A stretch of DNA of 64,000 nt from Pontibacter burrus (GCF_010686685.1 NZ_JAAGWD010000005.1:310001-374000); one strand, 5' to 3'. Positions 36,793 to 46,050 are shown, counted from the stretch's first letter. Translations and numbers: made by a program. Notes: generated by a model from the letters alone, not told the origin.

Positions 36793-37130
36793 AGTTCTGC
36801 TATAGTTAATGGTGCATGTTACATTAACGGCAGAAACAGTTTAAAGTAAGCTCAATCTGGAAGAATAAATAGCTGATAAACAGCAACTATAGAACAATAG
36901 CCACCAACTATACCAAAGCCAGCAATCCCCCTCTTAGGAGGGGTTAGGGGTGGGTTAAAACGGCAGCTATAGATTAATAGCCAAAGTCACTACTTATTCC
37001 TGTCCCTTAAGGGCGGTTGAGTCAGGAGACTCGCGCTAGCAAAACAGGGTTACTTTTAGTGGCAAACATAGCAATAGCCAATCCATCAAATCCCTATTAA
37101 TCTGCGGTTTAGACAGCAGCAAACTATAGT
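36793..37130. repeat. Intergenic stretch with one CCCCTCC hairpin
   Basis: It holds a solo hairpin of the CCCCCTCTTAGGAGGGG type with the tail TTAGGGGTGGGTTAA (36925-36957), flanked by AACTATAG-type motifs, and an exact AACTATAGTT at 37122-37131 touching the stop codon of the next gene. There is no GC-rich core and no gene. Confidence 0.65.
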
Positions 37131-37601
37131 TTACCTCCCGGAATCAGGCCTGTACTTTAGTTGCAACCCCAGCAGGAAGTTGCGCAGGATCTGGTCTTTA
37201 AGCGGGCGGTAGTGTTGGTGGTCGGGTTTACGGAAAAAGGCGCTGAGCTCGGATTTGCTTAACCGGAATTTTATCAGGTCCAGCACGTCCAGGATGTCTT
37301 CGTCTTTATAGTTCAGTGCGATCTTGAGTTTGCGCAGAATGATGTTGTTGTTCAGACTTTTCTCGGGCTTTGGTTGCTCGCCTTCTTTTTTGCCACGCTT
37401 TTCGTTTATGAAACCGTTCAGGAAAGCCGCCAGGTTAATATCTACCAACTTCTGAAATTCAGGGTCGTCTTCTGGCTTCATCCAGTTGCTGATCTCGGAA
37501 CGTGTTACTTCTTTTCCACCTGAGGCAAACAGATCGACCATTTTAAAATCGCTGATATCAAATGTATAGCGCAGGCGGCGCAGAATATCGTTATTGTTCA
37601 T
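37131..37601 (-). CDS. DUF1456 family protein (YehS-like)
   Basis: The protein has 156 residues from the ATG at 37601 (MNNNDILRRLRYTF), which follows the GNAT stop codon by 1 bp. It contains the duplicated DUF1456 motif: DILRRLRYTFDISDFKMVDLF and later IILRKLKIALNYKDEDILDVL, with the linked ISNWMKPEDDPEF and FRKPDHQHYRPL. The family has no proven function. It is transcribed with the GNAT gene. The stop codon abuts an exact AACTATAGTT. Confidence 0.88.
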   Translation of the reverse strand: MNNNDILRRLRYTFDISDFKMVDLFASGGKEVTRSEISNWMKPEDDPEFQKLVDINLAAFLNGFINEKRGKKEGEQPKPEKSLNNNIILRKLKIALNYKDEDILDVLDLIKFRLSKSELSAFFRKPDHQHYRPLKDQILRNFLLGLQLKYRPDSGR

Positions 37602-37602
37602 G

Positions 37603-38052
37603 TTATAGTTGCTTTTGCATGCATACGCTGTTTTCAACGCCTACATATTGGCCATAATTCGGAATTACAGTATAGCCGCTGTTTTTGTAAAGTTCTATGG
37701 CATCGGCCTGTTTCATGCCGGTTTCTAAAATAGTGGAGCTATAGTTCAGCTCCTTTGCCCAGGCTTCCAGCGCGGTTAGTATTTGCTTAGCTTTACCTTG
37801 CCTTCTGAAATCCGGGTGCACAAACATGCGCTTTACTTCGGCTATAGTTTCGGTATAGGATTTTATAGCGCCACAGCCAGCCGCCACGCCATCTTTATAA
37901 GCCACAATCACTTCTTTTATAGCATCTACTTTGTTGTATTGTGCATAAAACGCGTGGTCGTCGCCATCTTTCTCTTTTAAATCCTGGTCCAGTAAAACAA
38001 CAAGTCGCCGGAAGTCAGGGTTGTCGGAAGTGGTGCGGGTTAGGGTTAGCAT
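37603..38052 (-). CDS. GNAT family N-acetyltransferase
   Basis: The 149-residue protein has the GNAT fold, with the acetyl-CoA binding motif A as VKRMFVHPDFRRQGKAKQIL (R/Q-x-x-G-x-A variant), followed by LEAWAKELNYSSTILETG and ELYKNSGYTVIPNYGQY. The acceptor substrate cannot be told. It forms a two-gene operon with the DUF1456 gene, with a 1-bp gap. A hairpin-rich spacer lies between it and the A/T-rich gene upstream. Confidence 0.85.
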   Translation of the reverse strand: MLTLTRTTSDNPDFRRLVVLLDQDLKEKDGDDHAFYAQYNKVDAIKEVIVAYKDGVAAGCGAIKSYTETIAEVKRMFVHPDFRRQGKAKQILTALEAWAKELNYSSTILETGMKQADAIELYKNSGYTVIPNYGQYVGVENSVCMQKQL

Positions 38053-38071
38053 TTAAAGATTAATAGTAAAT

Positions 38072-38128
38072 GGCCTCTCGTAAAAGACGTGCGAGGCCGT
38101 GACATGACTTTTACACAATGTTTAGCGA
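38072..38128. repeat. Nested hairpin at the edge of an A/T-rich gene
   Basis: GTAAAAG (38080-38086) pairs with CTTTTAC (38108-38114), and GGCCTC (38072-38077) with GAGGCC (38093-38098). A TTTAGCG core follows at 38121. The layout recalls the spacers at 57344-57405 and 57951-58004. It could also end transcription of the 38135 gene. Confidence 0.45.
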
Positions 38129-38134
38129 CTGGCT

Positions 38135-38788
38135 TTATTTTAAGAAGTAACTGTTAAAAGTGTTTTTTATCAAGTCCCAAAGTAATGTAGCATTCTCTTT
38201 TGTTACGTTTAGTTGAATGATAATACTAATTACTGTTCCAATGAATAGGTTTTGCCAATCATATTTCCCTAAATCTTTCGCAAATTCAGTTAATCTTTCA
38301 AGTTCAATCTTTATCTCTGTGTGTTGCTGGACAAGAAGGGGGATTGTTGATAAATTCTGAGAGAGTAGGATTGTTTTTGCTTTTAATTCTTCGTATTCCC
38401 GAATTGTAAATTTTGAGTTATCTTTTTTTGAAGAAAAGTTAATAGAAGATATCTCCTTCTCAAGCCTTTCCCAACTATTTGGTTCATTTAACTCTCTTGT
38501 AAGATTTTCTATCCAATCGTAAAAATGGGTAACAATACTGTCCCATCCGATGCGTCCTGATGCTTCTAAGTAAGTATCTGAGCCTGGAACGTAGTTTACA
38601 ACAAAAGATTTATGGTAGTTTTGGTCTTTGAATATGTTAAAATAGTATTCGGATTCTTTTAAACTTATTGAAGAAAATCCATTGCTGTCTGTGGAAGGTT
38701 CAGATAGGTTGAATTGTGCAGGTGTCAAATTCTCACTCTCTTCAATAATATTAAATAGTTCGTTTTTTTGAGATAGAAGAAGTTTCAT
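38135..38788 (-). CDS. A/T-rich orphan protein with a C-terminal membrane segment
   Basis: I do not recognise this 217-residue protein. It has a hydrophobic segment near residues 180-195 (LFIGTVISIIIQLNV) and a predicted helical region around 128-175. Its DNA is clearly richer in A/T than its neighbours, and it has no copy of the palindrome that I can see, which suggests recent acquisition. Hairpins lie on both sides (38072-38128 and 38823-38848). It could be a membrane-linked effector or defence orphan; nothing in the sequence decides this. Confidence 0.65.
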   Translation of the reverse strand: MKLLLSQKNELFNIIEESENLTPAQFNLSEPSTDSNGFSSISLKESEYYFNIFKDQNYHKSFVVNYVPGSDTYLEASGRIGWDSIVTHFYDWIENLTRELNEPNSWERLEKEISSINFSSKKDNSKFTIREYEELKAKTILLSQNLSTIPLLVQQHTEIKIELERLTEFAKDLGKYDWQNLFIGTVISIIIQLNVTKENATLLWDLIKNTFNSYFLK

Positions 38789-38808
38789 AAGAAATTGATT
38801 TTTAGCTT

Positions 38809-38848
38809 GCCGTTAACTAATAGATAAACATATATATATACGCTTATC
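38809..38848 (-). repeat. Near-perfect palindrome with a GTTAACGGC core
   Basis: 38823-38848 is a 26-bp near-palindrome (GATAAACA and TGCTTATC-type ends around alternating TA). On the minus strand GTTAACGGCAA follows it, similar to GTTAGCGGTAA at 57398. It lies between pyrF and the A/T-rich gene. Confidence 0.45.
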
Positions 38849-38876
38849 TTCACTATGGATGACGGTCATATCCTTC

Positions 38877-39707
38877 CTACAAATGCTGCACGTACTGCTC
38901 CAGGTAGCCTTCCATTTCGCGCTGAACTTCCAGGGCTGCTTCGCGGGCTTTTTCGGCGAAGTCGCGGCCAGATGAAGCGTAGATGATTGCGCGGGACGAA
39001 TTTACTAATAGGCCGCAGCGCTGGTTCATGCCTAAACGGGATATCTCTTCCAGGCTACCGCCCTGCGCGCCAATGCCCGGCACCAGCAGGAAGTGGTCCG
39101 GAACTATAGCACGCACGCGCTGCACATACTCGGCCTGCGTAGCACCAACCACAAACATCAGCTGCCCGGCTGTGCCCCAGGTAGAGCTCTCACGCAACAC
39201 TTGTTCCCAAAGGTATTCTTCACTTCCATCGGCCAGGCGCAGCATCTGGAAATCCTGGCTACCCGGGTTTGATGTTAAGGCCAGTAAAATCACCCACTTG
39301 CCACCCTGCACCAGAAACGGCTTCACCGAATCGGAGCCCATGTAAGGTGCCACGGTTACCGAGTCGAAGTTCATGGTCTCGAAAAAAGCGCGGGCGTATA
39401 GTTCGGAGGTGTTGCCAATGTCGCCGCGTTTGGCGTCGGCTATCGTAAATATTTCCTGCGGTATGTGGTTTATGGTTTTCTCCAGGCTCACCCACCCTTT
39501 CGGCCCCTGCGCTTCATAAAAGGCAATATTCGGCTTATAGGCCACGCACAGGTCGGCAGTGGCATCTATGATCTGGCGATTGAACTCAAAAACCGGGTCT
39601 TCAAAATCCAGCAAATGTTCTGGTAACTTCTTCGGGTCGGTGTCGAGGCCAACGCACAGGTATGATTTTTTCAGCAGGATCTGCTCGAATAGTTTTTCTC
39701 TTGTCAT
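38877..39707 (-). CDS. pyrF: Orotidine 5'-phosphate decarboxylase (type 2)
   Basis: PyrF converts OMP to UMP, the last step of pyrimidine synthesis. The 276-residue protein is of the longer type 2 family, with [19 protein letters not shown] near the N terminus and the active-site [19 protein letters not shown] (Lys and Asp). [14 protein letters not shown] is the phosphate-binding loop. A TAnnTTTG box lies 29 bp upstream. It is transcribed alone; pyrD lies 5 kb away. Confidence 0.95.
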   Translation of the reverse strand: MTREKLFEQILLKKSYLCVGLDTDPKKLPEHLLDFEDPVFEFNRQIIDATADLCVAYKPNIAFYEAQGPKGWVSLEKTINHIPQEIFTIADAKRGDIGNTSELYARAFFETMNFDSVTVAPYMGSDSVKPFLVQGGKWVILLALTSNPGSQDFQMLRLADGSEEYLWEQVLRESSTWGTAGQLMFVVGATQAEYVQRVRAIVPDHFLLVPGIGAQGGSLEEISRLGMNQRCGLLVNSSRAIIYASSGRDFAEKAREAALEVQREMEGYLEQYVQHL

Positions 39708-39735
39708 GGCTTTAGGTGGGTTTTATCAGGTAGAG

Positions 39736-39743
39736 CAAAGCTA
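39736..39743 (-). promoter_or_regulatory. -7 promoter box for pyrF
   Basis: The minus strand reads TAGCTTTG, matching TAnnTTTG, 29 bp before the pyrF start. Confidence 0.55.
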
Positions 39744-39895
39744 CATTTTTACGGGCACTGCTAAAAGCCTTTTTCGGGTTTTGCTGACACAGCGCTCAAC
39801 TATAGTTTAAATTAGATGCACGACAAGGAAAATGCAACCATAATAAGATAAACTGACTCTCTAAAGTACAGCCTTATTATAACAGAACTAAAATT

Positions 39896-40300
39896 ATGAT
39901 CAGACTCGCCATCATTTTCGCGTTTTTCCTGTTTTCGGCTTTCAGCTGCTCTAAAGAAGAAGAAACTGTGAACTCACTGGAGAATTTCCCCGCTTATATT
40001 GTGGCAGTAGATGCCCCTGAAACCGCTACTGTAGGAAGCACTGTGCCTGTAAAAGTAGCGTTCCAGGTAAACGATAGCTGCGGAGAGTTCAAAAAATTTG
40101 AAGTAGATGCGCAGGGCAAAACTATACACATTCAGGTTTACCCGCAGTACAGAGAAGGACCTTGTCTGATGGTTGTTTTAACCCGTGAGGTAAGCTATGA
40201 ATTTAAACCGACTGAGCCCGGCACCTACACGTTAAAGTTCTCACCTAAATATCCTGACCAAGAAATCTCCAAAACTATAGTTGTAGGCGAAGCAAACTAA
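39896..40300 (+). CDS. Small hypothetical lipoprotein
   Basis: The 134-residue protein has a lipoprotein signal (FFLFSAFSC, lipobox cysteine near residue 18) followed by an acidic stretch SKEEE, a common start of surface-exposed Bacteroidota lipoproteins. The rest predicts a small beta sandwich (VDAPETATVGSTVPVKVAFQV, TEPGTYTLKF). I cannot name the family or function. The penultimate TIV is encoded by an exact AACTATAGTT (40273-40282). It stands alone. Confidence 0.7.
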   Translation: MIRLAIIFAFFLFSAFSCSKEEETVNSLENFPAYIVAVDAPETATVGSTVPVKVAFQVNDSCGEFKKFEVDAQGKTIHIQVYPQYREGPCLMVVLTREVSYEFKPTEPGTYTLKFSPKYPDQEISKTIVVGEAN

Positions 40301-40692
40301 GCTTGTCTGAAGCAGGATTAATTTGGGTTTAAAGTTGAACAGGATTTGTAGAGACGTAATACCTAGCGCCACTGCTATGAAACTATAGCTCTGTTCTGGT
40401 TCAGCTTTATTTTGCAACTATAGCACAGCGAGTCTGGAGACTATCACCCACTGTGCGGCAACTGTCAGATACCGGCGCCAGCATTTTTCTTGTCGTGGCA
40501 ACTATAGCTCTAACTATAGAACCACAGTTTAGCATCATACTGGCAACAATCAACTAAATTTCAACTCCATCGCTTCGTAGCGGAGACGCAAAATCTTGCG
40601 TCTCTACATCCGGCCAATCCTATAAATCACCATTAATCCCGGTTCATACAAATCATACAAAATCGCATAAATCTCTTTAATCACTGGTCAAA
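40301..40692. repeat. Intergenic mosaic of short repeats
   Basis: No gene is seen. It holds several AACTATAG copies (for example near 40380, 40418, 40499 and 40512), a half GTAGAGACG unit near 40347, and the inverted repeat GAGACGC..GCGTCTC at 40583-40604, of the same family as 14885-14906. Confidence 0.6.
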
Positions 40693-40719
40693 AAAAAGCT
40701 GCTCCGTTTCCGAAGCAGC
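40693..40719 (-). terminator. Terminator after lolA
   Basis: GCTGCTTCG and its partner CGGAGCAGC (40711-40719 with 40698-40706) form a stem with a 4-nt loop. On the minus strand a run of T follows. It lies 25 bp after the lolA stop. Confidence 0.85.
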
Positions 40720-40743
40720 CTTTCCTATCATATCAGGTTGGGT

Positions 40744-41391
40744 TTATCTTAAATCTACCACGCTCACGCCTTTATATTTTGCTTTGTTAAAGCTGAAGGT
40801 ATCAGCGGCAAGCGGCGGGTTAGCCTGGAAGTTCTTGATGGTATAAGTGTAGCGGTTGCCGTTGTTACGGAACATCTTCCAGCTTTTCAGGGTCTTGTCT
40901 TTCTGGTTAATGTACAGGCGAACTTTAAAAACCGGGTTGTTGCGGTCTTCCGGTGCCAGCTCAATTACGTCGTACGTAATACCATCAGCACCCTTTTCGG
41001 CGCCGGCGTAAGCGTATTTATAACCTTTCTTATACATTTCAAAAATCTTACCCGGCGACATAGCCTCTGCCTCAGGGTCCGATTCAGTTATAGTTACTTC
41101 GTTCACATCTTTCAGGTAAGTCCACAGCACTTTGCCATCACTAATAACCTCCTGACCGCTCACTGCCAGTCTGTACTTCGGGCCGCTCACCAGAATATCA
41201 CCTTCAACGGTTTCTTTGCCTTTAGACGATGTGTTTTCCATAGTCTGTGCGAAGGTGGCTTTAAAGGCCTTCATGGCTTTGTACTTGGCACTCATGGCAT
41301 CCAGAATCTTAGTTGCCTGCGGGTCTTGCTGTGCGCTTGCCAGGTTTACGAAAAGCACCATGGCAAGAAGTAGAGAGAATATCTTTTTCAT
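40744..41391 (-). CDS. lolA: Outer-membrane lipoprotein carrier LolA
   Basis: LolA carries lipoproteins through the periplasm from LolCDE to the outer membrane. The 215-residue protein has a signal peptide (residues 1-20, ending NLASA) and the LolA-like open beta-barrel fold: FKATFAQTMEN, KETVEGDILVSGPKYRL, VISDGKVLWTYLKDVNEV and FKVRLYINQKDKTLKSW. It follows ftsK by 22 bp on the same strand, a pairing I recall as common in Bacteroidota, so the two are likely co-transcribed. Confidence 0.9.
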   Translation of the reverse strand: MKKIFSLLLAMVLFVNLASAQQDPQATKILDAMSAKYKAMKAFKATFAQTMENTSSKGKETVEGDILVSGPKYRLAVSGQEVISDGKVLWTYLKDVNEVTITESDPEAEAMSPGKIFEMYKKGYKYAYAGAEKGADGITYDVIELAPEDRNNPVFKVRLYINQKDKTLKSWKMFRNNGNRYTYTIKNFQANPPLAADTFSFNKAKYKGVSVVDLR

Positions 41392-41413
41392 TTTTTAGGG
41401 TTCAATTGTTTGC

Positions 41414-44029
41414 TTAACCCATCGTATTCAATAACTGTTCCAAACTGTATTCGTCCGGAATTAAAACTTCACGGGCCTTGCTGCCTTCAAACGGGCCAAC
41501 TATACCAGCCGACTCCAACTGGTCAATCAATCGGCCGGCGCGGTTGTAGCCCAGCTTCAGGCGGCGCTGCAACAACGAAGTACTTCCCTGCTGGTGCTGC
41601 ACTATAATGCGGGCTGCTTCTTCAAACAATGGATCTTTGTTGCTCGGGTCGAAGTCTGTTTTCTCAGCGCCGCTGTCGTCGCCCACAAATTCAGGTAACA
41701 GGTAGGCATCGCTGTAGCCCTGCTGCTCGCCAATATAATCGCAGATGCGGTCTACTTCAGGCGTATCTACAAACGCGCACTGAATACGGATAATGTCTGA
41801 ACCAATAGAGAACAGCATATCGCCCTGCCCTATCAGCTGGTCGGCACCACCGGCATCCAGAATGGTGCGGGAGTCGATCTTGGATGTTACTTTAAAAGAG
41901 ATACGCGCCGGGAAGTTGGCTTTAATGATACCTGTAATTACGTTTACCGACGGACGCTGCGTGGCAACCACCAGGTGTATACCAATAGCACGGGCCAGCT
42001 GGGCCAGACGCGCGATCGGGGTTTCCACTTCCTTACCAGCCGTCATCATCAGGTCGGCCAATTCGTCAATTACCAATACAATGTACGGCATAAAGCGGTG
42101 ACCTTTTTTAGGGTTCAGGCGGCGCTCTACAAACTTGCGGTTGTACTCTTTCAGGTTACGGCAGCCGGCATCTTTCAGCAGGTCGTAGCGCATATCCATT
42201 TCCATACACAGCGAGTTCAGCGTATTCACCACCTTTTTGGTATCAGTAATGATGGCTTCTTCGCTATCCGGAAGCTTCGCTAAAAAGTGGCGCTCAATCT
42301 TGTTGAACAGCGATAATTCCACTTTCTTAGGGTCAACCAAAACAAACTTAAGCTGCGATGGATGGCGCTTGTATAGTAGCGATGTAAGGATGATGTTCAG
42401 ACCAACCGACTTACCCTGGCCTGTAGCACCCGCCATCAGCAAGTGCGGCATTTTGGCAAGGTCGGTGATGAAAACTTCGTTAGTAATGGTTTTACCAAAC
42501 GCGATCGGCAGGTCCATTTCAGATTTCAGGAACTTCTCTGTACTCAGAATCGACTTGATGGACACCATTTCTTTTTTAGTATTCGGCACTTCAATACCGA
42601 TCGTTCCCTTGCCCGGAATCGGCGCAATAATACGTATACCAAGCGCCGCTAAACTCAGGGCAATATCATCTTCCAGGTTTTTGATCTTGGAGATACGCAC
42701 ACCGGCATCCGGCACAATCTCATATAGCGTAACAGTCGGGCCAATCGTTGCTTTAATGCTGGCGATACCAATGTTATAGTTACCCAGCGTCTCTACAATC
42801 TTATCCTTGTTGGCTTCCAGTTCCTCTTTGGTAACCGATACCTTGCTGGCGCCATACTCGTTCAGTAACTCTATAGTTGGGTACTGGTAACGGGCCAGGT
42901 CAAGGGTTGGGTCATAGTTTTCGATGGCATCGCCGGTCTCTTCTTCAGGCGCTTCTTCAATTACCAGGTCCAGTTCCTCTTCACCTTCGGCGGTATCAAA
43001 CTCCAGCTCGGCTTCTTCCAGAATGCTTTCATCCTCAATGTCCAGTTCCAGGGTTGGGGCAGCAGGTTTTGGAGCCGGCGCTACCGGTGTTGTTATAGAG
43101 CGAAGCTCCATTTCCAGCGCCTGGTTTATAGCTTCTTCATCTTCCTCATCCAATAGCAGTTCGTCTTCCTCCTCATAATCCAGCGAAGCAGTAGGGTCGG
43201 CATTGTGGTTGATGTTACGCGCGGAGCCATGCACTACCTCACCAATTGAGGATGCGGCTCTGTTAGAGCTCAGGTTATCGTCGGTTTCAGCGGAAGGTTT
43301 CGGGCTCCAGCTTATTGATGTGATATCGAAGAAGAACACCAGGAACACGATGAACAGGAAGGCCAGCACCAGCCCAGAGCCCCAGCCCAGCAGCGAGTTC
43401 ATCCAGATGGCAGTTTCGATGCCGATACCACCTCCTAAAAAGCCGAAATCTTCTATACCGCCTGCCACAAACACAATGTAGCCCAGCGTTAAGCTCAGCC
43501 ACAACATGCTAAAGCTGCACAGCCCCAGTACATAAGAAAGTGAAATATTGAGTTTGCTGAAAACAATGCGGGCACCAGTGCAGAACACGATCGGGATAGC
43601 GAAGAAAGCGCCCATGCCCACCCATTTGAAGATGAACAGATGTGACAGCCAGGCACCGAACAGCCCCAGCCAGTTCTCTGCTTCCTGTCCGCTCTCTTTC
43701 AGGCCCGTTCCCTTCACTGATTCAACCACACTCTGGTCGGCGTGGCCGGTAAAGAGGTACGACACAAACGCGATCATCATGCAGAACGACAGCAACAGAA
43801 AAAAGAAGCCTGCAAACAGTTTAACCCGCTTGTCGTGCAGGAAGCTGATTCTGAAGCTCGGAAGCTTTATTTTAGGCATCGAGAACTTGAAAGATCTCTT
43901 GGCTTTCTGCTTTGGCTGCGCCTGATTTCTGGGCGTATTGGTGGCAGCACGCGGCTCATTGCGTCCCTTAAATTCATTCGTAGCCCTGCTTCCGTTCAGC
44001 GGTTCGTTTCTGTACGTGTTCTTTGCCAT
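41414..44029 (-). CDS. ftsK: DNA translocase FtsK
   Basis: FtsK pumps DNA at the division septum and activates XerCD recombination at dif. The 871-residue protein has an N-terminal membrane domain with about four transmembrane helices (about 70-235), an acidic linker (285-370, many Glu and Asp), the alpha/beta RecA-like motor with Walker A GATGQGKS (534-541) and IVLVIDELADLMM, and the C-terminal winged-helix gamma domain (about 805-871, STSLLQRRLKLGYNRAGRL). It has its own -7 box and heads an operon with lolA. xerD is 5 kb away. Confidence 0.96.
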   Translation of the reverse strand: MAKNTYRNEPLNGSRATNEFKGRNEPRAATNTPRNQAQPKQKAKRSFKFSMPKIKLPSFRISFLHDKRVKLFAGFFFLLLSFCMMIAFVSYLFTGHADQSVVESVKGTGLKESGQEAENWLGLFGAWLSHLFIFKWVGMGAFFAIPIVFCTGARIVFSKLNISLSYVLGLCSFSMLWLSLTLGYIVFVAGGIEDFGFLGGGIGIETAIWMNSLLGWGSGLVLAFLFIVFLVFFFDITSISWSPKPSAETDDNLSSNRAASSIGEVVHGSARNINHNADPTASLDYEEEDELLLDEEDEEAINQALEMELRSITTPVAPAPKPAAPTLELDIEDESILEEAELEFDTAEGEEELDLVIEEAPEEETGDAIENYDPTLDLARYQYPTIELLNEYGASKVSVTKEELEANKDKIVETLGNYNIGIASIKATIGPTVTLYEIVPDAGVRISKIKNLEDDIALSLAALGIRIIAPIPGKGTIGIEVPNTKKEMVSIKSILSTEKFLKSEMDLPIAFGKTITNEVFITDLAKMPHLLMAGATGQGKSVGLNIILTSLLYKRHPSQLKFVLVDPKKVELSLFNKIERHFLAKLPDSEEAIITDTKKVVNTLNSLCMEMDMRYDLLKDAGCRNLKEYNRKFVERRLNPKKGHRFMPYIVLVIDELADLMMTAGKEVETPIARLAQLARAIGIHLVVATQRPSVNVITGIIKANFPARISFKVTSKIDSRTILDAGGADQLIGQGDMLFSIGSDIIRIQCAFVDTPEVDRICDYIGEQQGYSDAYLLPEFVGDDSGAEKTDFDPSNKDPLFEEAARIIVQHQQGSTSLLQRRLKLGYNRAGRLIDQLESAGIVGPFEGSKAREVLIPDEYSLEQLLNTMG

Positions 44030-44051
44030 ACCCTTCGACTAGTTAGAATTC

Positions 44052-44059
44052 CAAATTTA
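44052..44059 (-). promoter_or_regulatory. -7 promoter box for ftsK
   Basis: The minus strand reads TAAATTTG, matching TAnnTTTG, 22 bp before the ftsK ATG. Confidence 0.6.
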
Positions 44060-44107
44060 CATTTTTTGCCTTGAAAGCGAAGAGCAATTAGCCGGGCAAC
44101 TGAAAAT

Positions 44108-45139
44108 TTATCTGGCCAGCAGCTTCTTGTTAATCTGGGTGATGAGCGCCGGGCCTTCGTAAATAAATCCGGTGTATAGTTGTACCAGGTCAGCGCCGGC
44201 GTCCAATTTCTCTAAAGCATCCTCAGCAGTCATTATACCGCCTACGCCAATGAGTTTTATAGTTGCTGGCAGGTGCTGGCGCAGGTACCGAATGATCTCG
44301 GTTGAACGTTTGGTCAGCGGTTTGCCACTAAGCCCGCCGGCTCCTATGTCCTGTACTTTTTGTGAGGGTGTGTGCAATCCGTCGCGGCTTATAGTGGTGT
44401 TGGTTGCAATTATGCCGCTTAAATTCGCTTCTTTGGCAATTTCGATGATGTCGTTGAGTTGCGGCTCGTTCAGGTCCGGGGCAATTTTGAGCAGCAGCGG
44501 CTTTGGTTTTGGCATTTTACTATTCTGTTCCTGCAGCGCTAGCAACAGTTGTTGCAATGGCTCTTTTTCCTGAAGCGCACGCAGGTCCGGAGTATTGGGC
44601 GAGCTAACGTTCACTACAAAATAATCCACTACATCATATAGCGCTTTAAAGCAGTACAGGTAATCGTTCAGAGCTTCCTCGTTAGGCGTTACTTTGTTTT
44701 TGCCAATGTTCCCACCAACTATAATGTTGCTTTGGCGGGTTCTCAGGCGAGCAACGGCAGCTTCTACGCCTTCGTTGTTAAATCCCATGCGGTTAATGAT
44801 GGCCTGGTCTTCGGGCAAGCGGAACAAACGTGGCTTCGGATTTCCCTCCTGTCCTTTCGGGGTAAGCGTCCCGATCTCTATAAAGCCAAAACCTAAATTA
44901 GCCAGCTCGTCTATCAGCTTGGCATCTTTATCAAAACCTGCGGCAAGCCCCACCGGGTTAGGGAAATCCAGCCCAAACAATTCGCGCCTCAGTTTCGGAC
45001 TATGCATTCCAAACATGCTGTTGCTTATAGTTTGCGCCAATGGCAACTTATAAACAGTACGCAGCGCATCGGTGGTCAGGTAATGTACTTTCTCAGGATC
45101 GAGCTTGAAGAGTAGCGGACGAAGCAGGCTTTTATACAC
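44108..45139 (-). CDS. pyrD: Dihydroorotate dehydrogenase (quinone, class 2)
   Basis: PyrD oxidises dihydroorotate to orotate and passes electrons to quinone at the inner membrane. The 343-residue length and the N-terminal amphipathic extension (about 1-40, [20 protein letters not shown]) mark the membrane-bound class 2 type. FMN-site segments include [49 protein letters not shown] with the catalytic serine, and [11 protein letters not shown] TAnnTTTG box lies 29 bp upstream. Confidence 0.96.
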   Translation of the reverse strand: MYKSLLRPLLFKLDPEKVHYLTTDALRTVYKLPLAQTISNSMFGMHSPKLRRELFGLDFPNPVGLAAGFDKDAKLIDELANLGFGFIEIGTLTPKGQEGNPKPRLFRLPEDQAIINRMGFNNEGVEAAVARLRTRQSNIIVGGNIGKNKVTPNEEALNDYLYCFKALYDVVDYFVVNVSSPNTPDLRALQEKEPLQQLLLALQEQNSKMPKPKPLLLKIAPDLNEPQLNDIIEIAKEANLSGIIATNTTISRDGLHTPSQKVQDIGAGGLSGKPLTKRSTEIIRYLRQHLPATIKLIGVGGIMTAEDALEKLDAGADLVQLYTGFIYEGPALITQINKKLLAR

Positions 45140-45168
45140 GGCAGCTGGGGTTTAGGGTTTGCTGCCTG

Positions 45169-45176
45169 CAAAGATA
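45169..45176 (-). promoter_or_regulatory. -7 promoter box for pyrD
   Basis: The minus strand reads TATCTTTG, matching TAnnTTTG, 29 bp before the pyrD start. Confidence 0.6.
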
Positions 45177-45183
45177 GGGAATA

Positions 45184-45288
45184 CAGTTTGGAAGTTAGAA
45201 GGTTTGGAAGTTAGAAAGTTAGTATAGTTTAAGAGTTTGGGAGTTTTAGAGTTTTAGAGTTGGAGAGTTTAGGAAGTTAGTGGCGTTC
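45184..45288. repeat. Degenerate 8-9 bp tandem repeat (GTTAGAAA type)
   Basis: Repeats of GGAAGTTAGAA and GAGTTTTA type run for about 100 bp. Similar runs are at 14549-14582 and 49620-49676, and a regular form is at 60376-60447. Confidence 0.6.
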
Positions 45289-45354
45289 GTTGCTCTTTCA
45301 TATTTGCGCACCGAGATTGCTTTGTCTGAAGCGCGGATTATGGGGTATTTATGG

Positions 45355-45990
45355 GATCATTGGATCTGAGGGTTTGCTATAGTTGAGGCTATAGTTTTAT
45401 AGTTGCTGTGGTCCAACCACCCCTAACCCCTCCTTATCCAAGGAGGGGAGTTTTTCTGCTATTGTTATAGTTTACACAATAGTTTTATAGTTACGTTTTA
45501 ACCCACCCCTACCCCTCCCGAGAGGGGAATTTGGGCTGTTGCTATAGTTTAGGTTATAGTTCTATAGTTTTAACTCGGTCTATAGTTACAGGCCACGAAC
45601 AGGCAGGCGCAGCCTGCCCCTCGGAACTACCACTACGGAAAAGCCACAGAGCTATAGCTGTTAAGCTAAACTATAGCTATCGAGTGATCTCAGTCTTTGG
45701 GTTGAGCGCCTTGTAGATTTCTGGTGCCGCCAGGCATTGCGACGCAGGAGCAAAGGAAATGTACACCGCGCGATGCCCGAAGAGGGGGCCTCGCGGCCGT
45801 GAGCGCTCCAAGGCATCAATAACACTGTAGGCTGGTAGAGCTGCCAGGATAAAAGGTAACTATAGCACGAATTGCTTGTGTCCAGCTGCAGCTATAGTTA
45901 GCTATAGGACATATAAGATGTCTCGGCTATCGCTCAGGATGACAAAAGAGACCTATAAGCTGAAATAGATTTCCCGTTACACTCGAAATG
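45355..45990 (-). repeat. Composite intergenic repeat, copy D (divergent core)
   Basis: This occupies the spacer between pyrD and the M48 gene in B/C orientation. It has two CCCCTCC hairpin units (near 45419-45448 and 45503-45525) alternating with CTATAGTT clusters, CAGGCGCAGCCTGCC at 45603-45617, and the core 45676-45814. The two ends of the core match the other copies, but two internal blocks (about 45710-45723 and 45740-45767) have a different sequence, and the core keeps its length. The REP-like AAGATGTCTC end follows near 45915. Confidence 0.8.
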
Positions 45991-46011
45991 ACAAATAGGC
46001 AACTATACCAC

Positions 46012-46048
46012 TACAATTAGAGCGATCACAATGATCGCTCTAATTGTA
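46012..46048. terminator. Long perfect hairpin after the M48 gene
   Basis: TACAATTAGAGCGATCA (46012-46028) pairs perfectly with 46032-46048 around a 3-nt loop. It ends 2 bp before the M48 stop codon on the minus strand. No T run follows, so it may act as an RNA 3'-end stabiliser rather than a classical terminator. Confidence 0.65.
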
Positions 46049-46050
46049 AA

